This document shows, piece after piece, positions 15,502-23,213 of a DNA stretch of 44,566 nt. A program made the translations under genes and the position numbers. Positions within the stretch are counted from its first letter, which is position 1. Each line of letters starts with the position of its first letter. A model generated the notes under the pieces. That model did not search any database, was not told the origin of the DNA, and saw only the letters and a program-made list of their open reading frames with translations. The DNA comes from 630D-37 sp037447295 (GTDB taxonomy: Bacteria > Chloroflexota > Anaerolineae > Anaerolineales > Villigracilaceae), in assembly GCA_037447295.1 (NCBI GenBank), contig JBBIGZ010000017.1, positions 1 through 44,566 of the forward strand. Reading direction: 5' to 3'.

Positions 15502-16626
15502 TCAATAACCCCAAGAGGGGTAAAGGGCGGGGTCTGTCGGGGTTTTGCCGGAAGGATCGTAGACATAGACCCAATCTCCCTCTTTGGCCCAGTTGAAGAG
15601 CCAGTGCGCATCGCCTACCGAAAGATTGACGCAGCCGTGGGATTGAGGATAGCCAAAGCGCGTGCGCCAATAAGCCCCGTGCAGGGCACGTGCACCGTCG
15701 TAGTACATCGTCCAAGGAACGTTCTCAAGATAGTAAAAATCCGAGGGATCGGAACCGCGCATATTTTCGCTCTCTTTTTTCTGGTAAATCTGGAAGAGAC
15801 CGGGGCGCGTCCAGAAGGGTTCCAGCCCGCTGGCGATGACGGTAGCAAAGATCAGGCGGTTGTTCTCATAGACTGCCAGCGTTTGCTCCTCCAAGTTGAC
15901 ATCGATCCAACGTCCGTTTGTGACCCCTTCCGGCGGAGTTGTTGCCGGGATCACTTGAGCGACTTTGCGCGCCTCTACCCATTCGTCAATGCCAATGCGA
16001 TTCCAGGCATAGCCGTTGACGATCTGGGTATCGTAAATCTGTACGACTGTGTAAGTGGGAGCCATGCGCACCACCGGCGCCTTGAAATCCGGAGCCGCGC
16101 GAACGGGCACGGTCTCAAAAGTCCAGCCGAAAGAAGTTTCCGGCGGGCGGCTAAACTCCAGCCCCTGGAAGCGCGAGTATTCGGAAATGCGTGAGCCACG
16201 TCCCGGCACCCACCAACCGCTTGGCGTGAGATAATAGATGCCTTTGCCGGTATCCACGCGCTGAACGTAGGTGACGTAGACGAAGCCGGCAGGCATGGTC
16301 TGCTGACCGGGATCGTTAGGGTTGGCAGGGATAGATGAGAAAAGGGGCACCGGCTCCGGGTTTAGGCGGAAGTAGCGGTAGGGCAGATCGCTCAGGGATG
16401 GATCGGGAGAAAAAACGCCAAAGGGCCGCGGCGGCATCGGAATGCCCTCTGCAGCCCAACGGTCCAGCTGCGCGGCGGGACCCGCAGGCAGGCACTCCGC
16501 CACGTAACGGGGATATGAGCTCGGGTCACAGACTACGGCTCCGCCGGGCGCTTCTTCTTCCCCTTGTGCCTGAACCGGTCGGATCAAAAGCAAAGAAAGC
16601 AAAGCAAGGATCGATAAACGGTACAT
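15502..16626 (-). CDS. L,D-transpeptidase (YkuD domain), exported
   Basis: 374 residues from the ATG at 16626. A signal peptide (MYRLSILALLSLLLIRPVQA, cleavage near QA/QG) is followed by a proline-rich region, an SH3-like segment (VRAAPDFKAPVVRMAPTYTV) and a YkuD domain with the catalytic motif HGAYWRTRFG...SHGCVNLSVGDA. These enzymes make 3-3 peptide cross-links in peptidoglycan or attach proteins to it. The start is set by a TATAAT box 7 bases before this ATG, giving a leaderless message; an ATG two codons upstream (16632) lies inside the spacer and could not be in such a transcript. Confidence 0.9.
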   Translation of the reverse strand: MYRLSILALLSLLLIRPVQAQGEEEAPGGAVVCDPSSYPRYVAECLPAGPAAQLDRWAAEGIPMPPRPFGVFSPDPSLSDLPYRYFRLNPEPVPLFSSIPANPNDPGQQTMPAGFVYVTYVQRVDTGKGIYYLTPSGWWVPGRGSRISEYSRFQGLEFSRPPETSFGWTFETVPVRAAPDFKAPVVRMAPTYTVVQIYDTQIVNGYAWNRIGIDEWVEARKVAQVIPATTPPEGVTNGRWIDVNLEEQTLAVYENNRLIFATVIASGLEPFWTRPGLFQIYQKKESENMRGSDPSDFYYLENVPWTMYYDGARALHGAYWRTRFGYPQSHGCVNLSVGDAHWLFNWAKEGDWVYVYDPSGKTPTDPALYPSWGY

Positions 16627-16633
16627 AGCCATG

Positions 16634-16639
16634 ATTATA
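16634..16639 (-). promoter_or_regulatory. -10 box giving a leaderless L,D-transpeptidase mRNA
   Basis: TATAAT on the minus strand, exactly 7 bases before the ATG at 16626. No Shine-Dalgarno sequence. The -35 region is AT-rich only. Confidence 0.55.
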
Positions 16640-16664
16640 AGCGAGGTTCGCTACACTAAAAATC

Positions 16665-17801
16665 TCACCCCACCCAGCCCCAAATGGCGAATTGAGCGGA
16701 GAAGAAGAGTAAGCCGGGCCAGGAAAGGTAGAGGATCAGGCGCCGAATCCAAGGCCGACGCGCCTGGGCGCCGAGATACAGGAAGATCGGGAAGATCTCC
16801 AGGCCATAACGTGCCATGCCGACCAGCGGTTGGGGAGAACCGAAACGTGCCAGGAAGAAGAGCAGCAGCGTGACGCTATAGAGGCCATACAGGCGGGGCA
16901 AATGCTTCCAAACCTGAACGGTCAGCGCCAGGAATAGCAAGGCGAAGAAAAGTTCGATCAGGTTCTCCTCCACCAGCACTCCCTGCCAGGCTCGCAGCGC
17001 CGCGTGTAGGAGGTTCAGCCCCGGTAGGGTCAGGTAACCGCCGCGTGCATAATTGGCCTGTAGAATCGCCAGGGGGGATTCTCCCCAAAAAAGCCGGACA
17101 CAGAGCGGAAAGAGGAGCGATCCGACCGCGGTCAGCGCCGGGGCCCACCAGCCATCCCTTCGCTCGGAGCGCTGGGCTTGCCAGGCGGCATAGAATAGAG
17201 GGACGAGGAGCAAGGTGCCGGAGATGCGCGTCAGCGCGGCCAGCGCTCCCCACAATCCGGCGATCCACCAACGCTCCCGGCGGGCATAGTAGATTGCCAG
17301 GATAGCCCCCAGCAGGAAGAGGGATTCACTATACGGTGCGAAGAGAAAAAAAGCCGTGGGGAAAGAAAGCAGGAAGAGCACGCTCTGAAAGGCTATTTTT
17401 TCTTCGCCGAATTCAAAAAGCGCTGTCCGATAGAGCGCAATCAGGCATCCTAGAGAGGCGAGGGCGGCGATGAAGAGGCCGGCAGCCAGGGTGTTCTTGA
17501 AAAGCGGCGCCGTCAGGTGCATCAGGAATGGAAAGAGCGGCGGCGTGAAAAGCGCCGTTGAAAAGGCGCGGTAGCCGCGTTCGGCGATCGCCTGATAGTG
17601 GAGCGCATCCCAGCGCTGCCAGACCTCTAACCAGGGGTTGCTCTCCTGCGGAATGCCCATATACATTTCCGGCACCACGTTGGGAGGGTTCTTGGGAAAA
17701 ATTCGCCGCGTTTCTCGCATCCACCCCCATAGCGCGGCGTATAGGCACAGGAAAAGGAGCAAAATGCGCCAATACGGTCTGATGCCTTTAAGCAACGTCA
17801 A
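16665..17801 (-). CDS. PIG-V-like mannosyltransferase, polytopic membrane protein
   Basis: About 378 residues with roughly nine to ten membrane helices. PIG-V/GT-C features: a first luminal loop with WQRWDALHYQAIAERGY, then FPTAFFLFAPYSESLFLLGA and GLWGALAALTRISGTLLL. Such enzymes move mannose from a polyprenyl-phosphate donor to lipid or protein acceptors outside the membrane; the acceptor is unknown. The start is ambiguous. The frame is open from a TTG at 17822, but AGGAAGG sits 5-6 bases before a TTG at 17801, which I prefer. Either way it overlaps the end of the upstream response regulator gene, so the two are probably co-transcribed. Confidence 0.82.
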   Translation of the reverse strand: MTLLKGIRPYWRILLLFLCLYAALWGWMRETRRIFPKNPPNVVPEMYMGIPQESNPWLEVWQRWDALHYQAIAERGYRAFSTALFTPPLFPFLMHLTAPLFKNTLAAGLFIAALASLGCLIALYRTALFEFGEEKIAFQSVLFLLSFPTAFFLFAPYSESLFLLGAILAIYYARRERWWIAGLWGALAALTRISGTLLLVPLFYAAWQAQRSERRDGWWAPALTAVGSLLFPLCVRLFWGESPLAILQANYARGGYLTLPGLNLLHAALRAWQGVLVEENLIELFFALLFLALTVQVWKHLPRLYGLYSVTLLLFFLARFGSPQPLVGMARYGLEIFPIFLYLGAQARRPWIRRLILYLSWPGLLFFSAQFAIWGWVG

Positions 17802-18441
17802 TGATCCCTTCCTGCAGGGCAAATTTCACCAGCGCGGCGCGTGTGCGCAAACCGAGTTTTTCCATGCCGCGGGCGCGGTAGGTTTCCACGGTTTTTGGGC
17901 TGAGATTGAGCTGTTCGGCGATCTCAGCGCTGGTATAGCCGAGCGCTACCCGTTTCAGCACTTCCCGCTCCCGTTCGCTCAGGCTTGCCCAAATATTCTG
18001 GCCCTCGCCCATTTGCGCTTTCGGGAGCATTTCCTCGAGCAGGGCACGTGTCATCGAAGAGTGAACGTACATCTCTCCTCGTAATACGGCACGAATGGCC
18101 GAAAACAGATCGGAATCGGCGGCTTTCTTCAGGATGTATCCGTTTGCACCTTGTTTGAGCGCTTGGCGCAAATACTGCGGATCGTCGTGCATGGTCAGGA
18201 TAAGAATGCGGCTATTCGGAGCAATTCTGCGCAAGGTGGGGAGCGCCTCCAGCCCGCCGAGCGCCGGCATGCTCAGATCGAGCAGGATCAGGTCTGGTTG
18301 AAGTTGCTCGGCAAGGGTTAGGGTCTCTAAACCGCTGGAGGCTTCGCCGACTACTTCAAACTCACCGCTGCTACCGAGTAAAAGGCGCAAACCGGAACGC
18401 AAAACCGCATGGTCATCGGCTATCAGAATGCGATAGGTCAT
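17788..18441 (-). CDS. NarL/LuxR-family response regulator
   Basis: 217 residues. Receiver domain (ILIADDHAVLRSGLRLLLG, phospho-Asp in LILLDLSMPALGG, LTMHDDPQYLRQALKQGANG, KKAADS) followed by a LuxR-type DNA-binding domain (LSEREREVLKRVALGYTSAE, NLSPKTVETYRARGMEKLGL). It overlaps the histidine kinase by four bases and is the third gene of a binding protein-kinase-regulator operon. By position I infer that it controls the nearby molybdoenzyme cluster; that link is not shown by the sequence. Confidence 0.93.
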   Translation of the reverse strand: MTYRILIADDHAVLRSGLRLLLGSSGEFEVVGEASSGLETLTLAEQLQPDLILLDLSMPALGGLEALPTLRRIAPNSRILILTMHDDPQYLRQALKQGANGYILKKAADSDLFSAIRAVLRGEMYVHSSMTRALLEEMLPKAQMGEGQNIWASLSEREREVLKRVALGYTSAEIAEQLNLSPKTVETYRARGMEKLGLRTRAALVKFALQEGIIDVA

Positions 18442-19889
18442 ACGTTCTGCTCCTCCTTTTCCACCTTTTCATCGGATGAAAACGGGCCGAGCGGAATTTC
18501 GATAAAAATGCTAGTTCCTTGGCCCGGCGCGGATTCGATCACAAGCTTCCCTCCTAGGAGTTCGGCACGTTCACGCATACCCATTAGCCCTAGGTGACGT
18601 TCGCCGAATTTGGCATTCGGATTGAAACCAACCCCATCATCTTCCACAATGGCTCGTATGCAATCCCCTCTGCGCTCCATGAGAATTCCTACCGAACTCG
18701 CTTGGGCATGGCGGGCAACGTTGGTCAGAGCTTCTTGCACAATGCGGTATAAGGCGGTTTCCACTTCACCGGGCAACCGTTCGCCCAGGTGAACAGCGAC
18801 ATCCACGGGAATTCGGTAGTGTTTTTCCCATTCCGAAGCCAGGCGTTCGATGGCCGCTGCCAGGCCAAGATCATCTAGAATGCGCGGCCGCAAGCGGAGC
18901 GAGAGATCGTGAACCTCTTCGAGGGTGCGCGAGGCGATGGCGCGCAGATCGGAGGCACGCGTCTGGGCAGGGCATTCTCGACAGGTTGTCTCCATCATCC
19001 GCAAACCGACGATGAGCGAGGTAAGGTTCTGAGAGGTGGAATCGTGTAGTTCACGAGCAATGCGGCGGCGTTCTTCCTCTTGCAAGGTGATCACTTTTTC
19101 TAGCAATTGGCGGCGCAATGCTTCCCGCTCGCGGCGCAGTTCTTCCATGTGTGCCAGTTCGCCGGCCATAGCGTTGAAGGCATCGGCCAGATCGCCAAGC
19201 TCATCATCCGCCCAGCGCGCCACACGCACCGAGAAATTGCCTTTTGCCACCTCGCGCGTTGCCGCTACTAAATCCAGGATGGGGCGGCTCAGAACCCAGG
19301 TGAGAAAGATCGCCACCAGGATCCCAATGCCGGAAACCAGCAAAATGGTGAGGAAAATCTGGGCGGTCAAGGTAGCCTGGGCAACGCGCATCGAAGCGTC
19401 TGAAAGCCCCACGCGTGCCGTACCGATCGTCCCATTAAGGATGGGAACTGCAGTATCCCAGACAAATCCTTCATCGGTGTGGATCAAAACCGTGTGATGA
19501 TGTTCATCGGGACGGACGGAGTTCAACGTCAGAAGGGGCAAGGGGAAGCCACCCTGGAAGGTATGGACGAGGACTTGCCCCTGGGGGGTGACAACGAACG
19601 CATAGCGAACGTTGGGATTGTTGCTCAGGGTTTCGTTGAGCAGATCGTGCAATCCGAGCAGATCGTTGAGCAAGATCGGATCGGCGGCACGGGCGGCCAG
19701 ATCGCGGGCAATGGAAACGCTTTGCTCTTCGAGCCGAAGAGACAAGGTGCTGCCAAGGGCATAGCGCGCTTGTAAAGTCACGGCACTGCCGAGCAGGAAA
19801 ATAGTGCCCAGCACAATGCCCAAAATTTTGGTGCGAACACTGACGGCACCGGCTATTGCCCAAAAGCGTCGGAGAACATTTCGACTCAT
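18438..19889 (-). CDS. Membrane histidine kinase (HAMP, HisKA_3), NarX/LiaS type
   Basis: 483 residues. A first membrane helix (KILGIVLGTIFLLGSAVTL), a periplasmic domain of about 130 residues, a second helix (IFLTILLVSGIGILVAIFL), HAMP (LSRPILDLVAATREVAKGNF), a coiled coil, the phosphoacceptor motif EERRRIARELHDSTSQNL and an ATPase domain (IVQEALTNVARHAQ, AIVEDDGVGFNPNAK, GLMGMRERAELLGG). A Cys pair (TTCRECPAQ) lies just after the His helix. It overlaps the PhnD-like lipoprotein gene and the regulator gene by four bases each, implying tight coupling of sensor, kinase and output. Confidence 0.93.
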   Translation of the reverse strand: MSRNVLRRFWAIAGAVSVRTKILGIVLGTIFLLGSAVTLQARYALGSTLSLRLEEQSVSIARDLAARAADPILLNDLLGLHDLLNETLSNNPNVRYAFVVTPQGQVLVHTFQGGFPLPLLTLNSVRPDEHHHTVLIHTDEGFVWDTAVPILNGTIGTARVGLSDASMRVAQATLTAQIFLTILLVSGIGILVAIFLTWVLSRPILDLVAATREVAKGNFSVRVARWADDELGDLADAFNAMAGELAHMEELRREREALRRQLLEKVITLQEEERRRIARELHDSTSQNLTSLIVGLRMMETTCRECPAQTRASDLRAIASRTLEEVHDLSLRLRPRILDDLGLAAAIERLASEWEKHYRIPVDVAVHLGERLPGEVETALYRIVQEALTNVARHAQASSVGILMERRGDCIRAIVEDDGVGFNPNAKFGERHLGLMGMRERAELLGGKLVIESAPGQGTSIFIEIPLGPFSSDEKVEKEEQNV

Positions 19890-20815
19890 GGCTCACCGTT
19901 AAGAGAGATGCTTTTCATTAGCTGGCGCGCGCTCTCATACAATTCATCACTGACGGGCACAAAACGATCCACACCGATAGATGCAAGTGCCTGTTGTGCG
20001 GCTGGATCATCGACCATCGAAAGCAAAAGTGATTGTAGCTCCATCTTAACCTGCGGACGGATCAGCGGACTGACGACCACCGGCGGAACGCCAAAGGCGG
20101 GTGATTTATGGATAACACGCAGCTTTTCTTTTAGCGATGGATCGCGTCGCACGGCAAATTCGTAGACCAACGAATCTACAGCCGCACCATCTGCCAGGCC
20201 ATTGACCACAGCACGGATGGCCTCATCGTGGCTATAGGTATAAAAAGTGCGGGCGAAGAAGGTTTCCGGCGTCGCTCCTAACTGATGGACGAGAAAGGTG
20301 GGGTAAACGCGCCCGCTCAGGGAGATCGGATCGGTGAAAGCGAAGACCTTGCCGCGCAGATCGACCATGCTTTGTGCCGTGCTATTGACTGGGACGATGA
20401 GAAGAGAGTGATAGATAGTCTCCCCGTTTACTCGAGGTGCCACCAACAGCTCCATGCCAAAAGTATCACGGCCTTGAACATAAGCACTGGTACAGACGAA
20501 GGCCAGGTCAACCTCCCCGTGCTCGATCAGGCTATTGATCTCCAGGTACGTTCGGCGCTGAATAAGATCTACGGGACGGTTCAACTTCGTTTCAAGATAT
20601 TTTAGAAAAGGAGAATAGGATTCGATCGTTCCTTTTGGTGAGATAACTGCAGCGATTGCTACACGCAATGGGACTGTGCCATTCTGTTCAGAGGTCGGAA
20701 GGGGGGAAAGCGCATTCAAGTCCACATAGCCAACGGCCTCTTTTTCCGATAAGGGAGAGCAGGCTGCTCCAAGGAAAACACCTAGCAGCAAGGCCAAACA
20801 CCATCGGCGAATCAA
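19886..20815 (-). CDS. PhnD-like periplasmic binding lipoprotein, probable sensor of the adjacent kinase
   Basis: About 309 residues. The signal peptide ends in a lipobox (LGVFLGAAC), then a phosphate/phosphite/phosphonate-type solute-binding domain: LRVAIAAVISPKGTIESYSP, GEVDLAFVCTSAYVQGRD, DLRGKVFAFTDPISLSGR, SHDEAIRAVVNGLADGAAVDS. No ABC transporter permease or ATPase is nearby; instead the gene is coupled to a kinase and regulator, as in AioX-AioS-AioR (arsenite) or the fused TtrS sensor (tetrathionate). A Cys at residue 108 lies in the presumed ligand site. The start is probably TTG at 20815, with GGAGG at 5 bases; an ATG at 20827 has no ribosome site. Confidence 0.88.
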   Translation of the reverse strand: MIRRWCLALLLGVFLGAACSPLSEKEAVGYVDLNALSPLPTSEQNGTVPLRVAIAAVISPKGTIESYSPFLKYLETKLNRPVDLIQRRTYLEINSLIEHGEVDLAFVCTSAYVQGRDTFGMELLVAPRVNGETIYHSLLIVPVNSTAQSMVDLRGKVFAFTDPISLSGRVYPTFLVHQLGATPETFFARTFYTYSHDEAIRAVVNGLADGAAVDSLVYEFAVRRDPSLKEKLRVIHKSPAFGVPPVVVSPLIRPQVKMELQSLLLSMVDDPAAQQALASIGVDRFVPVSDELYESARQLMKSISLNGEP

Positions 20816-20960
20816 GGTAACCTCCATCGTAGAATCTTGCTTTTTTTGTAATGTGCCAAATCGGGGAAAGACGTCCAGTGCAAAAGATCATACAAATGAG
20901 ACTACTGCAACGGTAAAAGGTCTTTCATTCACGAAAATGGAATGATTTCACTGCTTTTTT

Positions 20961-21030
20961 GTGACATCCGTGTTTGTCAATGTCCTATCGAATCAAGCGG
21001 TTGCGGACATAGTTTGTGTAGTGGAATCAC
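20961..21030 (+). repeat. Dispersed intergenic repeat, copy B
   Basis: Shares CATCCGTGTTTGTC, ATGTCCTATCGAATC, GGACATAGTTTGTGTAGTGG with the copies at 13814-13888 and 22566-22639; it is about 3 bases shorter than copy C in the middle. It lies upstream of the PhnD-like gene in a 264-base gap otherwise without features. Confidence 0.6.
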
Positions 21031-21091
21031 GAATCCAAAGGCTGTTTTCTATCCCATATTCTGCTGTACTCGGCACACAAATTTCAATGGC

Positions 21092-21838
21092 TTATAGAAA
21101 GAACTTCCACCAAAAGTTCAATCCGGCAAATCCCATCACTGCACCGAGGATTCGGCGCAAAACAATCCCTTGAAAGCGCGTTGCCCCCCAGTAGCTCCCG
21201 CTCAAAGCGCCGAGAAAGGCCAATGGAATCAGAGAAAGGCCAAGTGACGTCAATCCGAACGTTCCACCAATAATACGCCCGATGAGACCACTGAGGGAAT
21301 TCAGCATGATGAAGGCGGCAGAGACCGCAGAAGCCTGGCGCGCATTTCCCCAACGCGCAAAAATGATGATCGGTGAAAGTACAATGCCGCCACCAATGCC
21401 CACCATGCCGGAAATTAAACCGATCCCCCCTCCAATCACAAGCGCAAGGTAGGGCGAGAGCGGACGCAATGGCCGGTCGCCATCGCTTTTACGGGTAAAA
21501 AACAGCAAGCGGATGGCGACCAGCGTTAAAACGGCATAGAGCAAAGCAAAATACAGGCGATCGGTGATCTTCCAGTATCCACCCCAAAAAGCCGCTGGGA
21601 TCGAAGAGATCAGAAATGGAACCAGTAGGTTCCATCGCAAATGCCCATTTAGGCGAAAGGTGACAAACGATACGCTGGAGACCAACACGTTCAAGAGAAG
21701 AGCAGTGCTTGCCATTACCTGGGTTGAGATGCCAAATAGAGACATCACTGCCAGGTAACCAGTTGCGCCTCCGAAGCCAACACTAGCGTATAGAAAAGCA
21801 ATCAAGGGAACGGAAAGATAGAGAAAAAACATGCACAC
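21092..21838 (-). CDS. TauE/SafE-family sulfite/sulfonate exporter
   Basis: 248 residues, about eight membrane helices in two halves. The family pattern is visible in FLYASVGFGGATGYLAVMSLFGI near the start and in GGGIGLISGMVGIGGGIVLSP in the second half. Family members export sulfite, sulfoacetate or other sulfur anions. Its position between the sensory operon and the molybdoenzyme genes suggests removal of a sulfur-containing product, an inference. An AAAAGG ribosome site precedes the ATG. Confidence 0.9.
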   Translation of the reverse strand: MCMFFLYLSVPLIAFLYASVGFGGATGYLAVMSLFGISTQVMASTALLLNVLVSSVSFVTFRLNGHLRWNLLVPFLISSIPAAFWGGYWKITDRLYFALLYAVLTLVAIRLLFFTRKSDGDRPLRPLSPYLALVIGGGIGLISGMVGIGGGIVLSPIIIFARWGNARQASAVSAAFIMLNSLSGLIGRIIGGTFGLTSLGLSLIPLAFLGALSGSYWGATRFQGIVLRRILGAVMGFAGLNFWWKFFL

Positions 21839-21900
21839 ACCTTTTTATGGGGCTGAGAAATTTTGCTGTGAGAAAGAGGGCCTTTTAGGGGGCAAGCATT

Positions 21901-22518
21901 CTAGGTCGCTTCTGTTTCCAGCCAATTATACATCCAAACGGGACGTGACGTAATGGAATAATAACCACCATACGCACAAGAGCGACAAAGGATCAACCCA
22001 TCTCGTCGCACTTCACGCTCATTGATGATCTCCTCACCGCAGGAATCACAATTCACGCGCACGCCGGGACGCGAAAGGATGGCGGCAAGAGGAGTAGCCA
22101 GAGCGACTTCGGTAATGGTAAACATTTCCTCATCAGGCATGATCTGATAGGCGCGTAGTTGGGCGAAATAATGTCGCGGCTCATCGGGAGCATAGGCATA
22201 TGCTTTTTGGCGGATATCCGGCGTCGGAGCGATTCGAACAGCCCGTTCCTCCTGTACATCCACGAACGTTGCCGCGACTTTGCCGTAATCCTCTACCCGC
22301 AAGGTGCGATGTCCCACCGTGCAGCCGGTCGCAGCGATGATCCCATCCACAAAACACCCGTCCGTTTCGACGATCACAAGCAAGCGCTTTTTGGCCGGTG
22401 GCGCTTCAAACCCCAGCGCTTTCATCCCTAGCAAGCCCATGCGTACGCCGAGCACCTGTCGCGGACAGAGATGACTATGCTCACGAGAAGAGCGTTCCAG
22501 TAACCCCTGAAGATCCAT
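21901..22518 (-). CDS. FmdE-family protein with C-terminal zinc ribbon
   Basis: 205 residues from the ATG at 22518 (AAGGAGG at 5-6 bases; an earlier ATG at 22560 lacks a site). FmdE core: HSHLCPRQVLGVRMGLLG at the N terminus and IVETDGCFVDGIIAATGCTVG. A zinc ribbon follows at residues 157-181 (CDSC and CRSC pairs). FmdE proteins were first seen beside formylmethanofuran dehydrogenase and are tied to molybdenum or tungsten enzymes; their role is not well defined. The gene lies behind a structured leader with a terminator. Confidence 0.88.
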   Translation of the reverse strand: MDLQGLLERSSREHSHLCPRQVLGVRMGLLGMKALGFEAPPAKKRLLVIVETDGCFVDGIIAATGCTVGHRTLRVEDYGKVAATFVDVQEERAVRIAPTPDIRQKAYAYAPDEPRHYFAQLRAYQIMPDEEMFTITEVALATPLAAILSRPGVRVNCDSCGEEIINEREVRRDGLILCRSCAYGGYYSITSRPVWMYNWLETEAT

Positions 22519-22565
22519 GCCATCCTCCTTGAATCTTGAATTGAATAGATGATTGTTCATATTTC

Positions 22566-22639
22566 CGTCTCATCCGCATTTGTCCATGTCCTATTGAATC
22601 GAGCTCGTGTGGCAGACGTAGTTTTTGTAGTGGAGTCAT
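22566..22639 (+). repeat. Dispersed intergenic repeat, copy C
   Basis: Shares CATTTGTCCATGTCCTATTG, CGTGTGGCAGACGTAG and TTTTTGTAGTGGAG with copies A and B. It lies between the leader terminator and the fmdE start codon, so it would be part of the fmdE mRNA, in antisense orientation. Confidence 0.65.
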
Positions 22640-22644
22640 AGATC

Positions 22645-22681
22645 GAAAATCGCGCTGCCTCCGGAAAAGAGACAGCGCGAG
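22645..22681 (-). terminator. Intrinsic terminator in the fmdE leader (expression platform)
   Basis: Minus-strand stem TCGCGCTG/CAGCGCGA (22673-22680 with 22650-22657) with a 15-base loop, followed by TTTTCG. The loop contains CTTTTCCGGAG, which could pair with the TTCGGAAAGGAG segment of the aptamer's last stem, a plausible switch between two states. Confidence 0.7.
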
Positions 22682-22694
22682 CAGATCAACCTGC

Positions 22695-22840
22695 GGTCTC
22701 CTTTCCGAATCTCATCCACTTTGCGGTGGATGAGGGCGGGAGATGAAAGCGTTTCCGCTTTCACCCGGTAAGGCGTTTCCGCCTTACTGTCCTGTCACCG
22801 TGATGCCTAAAGCACGGTAGGTGATCAGGCTTCGGAGCTA
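22695..22840 (-). promoter_or_regulatory. Structured leader upstream of fmdE, candidate Moco/Tuco riboswitch
   Basis: Read on the minus strand: CTCCGAA near 22837-22831 pairs with TTCGGAAAGGAG near 22709-22698 (outer stem). Inside are a long arm (CCTGATCACC with GGTGACAGG, extended by ACCGTG/CACGGT), two hairpins capped by GAAA (GTAAGGCG/CGCCTTAC and TGAAAGCG/CGCTTTCA) and a third hairpin (CTCATCCAC/GTGGATGAG). GNRA caps, a multibranch core, a following terminator and a downstream fmdE gene fit the molybdenum/tungsten cofactor RNA motif, but I could not align it to the family model. Confidence 0.6.
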
Positions 22841-22845
22841 CTTTG

Positions 22846-22873
22846 AATATAGCAAGGCTTACCGTTGAAACAA
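22846..22873 (-). promoter_or_regulatory. Promoter of the fmdE leader
   Basis: Minus strand TTGTTT (22868-22873), 16-base spacer, TATATT (22846-22851). Transcription would begin within a few bases of the first stem of the structured leader, as expected for a riboswitch. Confidence 0.5.
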
Positions 22874-22956
22874 ATGGTCAAATGTCACTTTGTTTGTCAC
22901 ATATGTTGTCAGGATTTCTCTGATAACCACGCTTTTGTGTCGGAAACCTCAGCAGG

Positions 22957-23124
22957 TTATGCCCGATCCTGCTGTTCGCTCTCTTGCTCTCCGTTCAGCC
23001 CTTCGCGAAAGGCGCGGATGCCGGCGCCCAGCTCGGCAGCGATCTTGCTGATGCGCCCAACGCCAAAAAGCAAGAGGACGATGAAAAGGATGAGCAAAAG
23101 CTCAGTAGGACCCAATCGAAACAT
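22957..23124 (-). CDS. tatA: Twin-arginine translocase subunit TatA/TatE
   Basis: 55 residues from the ATG at 23124 with AAAGGAG at 7 bases; the longer frame to 23187 runs through a hairpin and is not supported. MFRLGPTELLLILFIVLLLFGVGRISKIAAELGAGIRAF is the standard membrane helix, hinge and amphipathic helix, with a short charged tail. TatA forms the pore for folded proteins with twin-Arg signals. It follows the gene of a Tat-dependent molybdoenzyme, which it may help export; tatBC are not in the window. Confidence 0.92.
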   Translation of the reverse strand: MFRLGPTELLLILFIVLLLFGVGRISKIAAELGAGIRAFREGLNGEQESEQQDRA

Positions 23125-23144
23125 AGGAGTTTCTCCTTTTAGAG

Positions 23145-23197
23145 GGATTCCGTATTGCGCGCCGCGAATCGCTCGCCGAACACGCAATACGGAATCC
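23145..23197. repeat. Perfect inverted repeat with 15-bp arms between ttrA-like and tatA
   Basis: GGATTCCGTATTGCG (23145-23159) and CGCAATACGGAATCC (23183-23197) with a 23-base loop. It has no T run and lies inside the presumed operon, so it may be a processing or stability hairpin, a partial terminator, or a dispersed palindromic element. Confidence 0.7.
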
Positions 23198-23213
23198 GGG
23201 AATTCGGATAGCG

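Noticed and set aside
22741..22790. Pair of GAAA-capped hairpins first suspected to be a CRISPR-like or terminator repeat
   Set aside because: The stems differ in sequence, there are no spacers, and they fit inside one larger leader structure.
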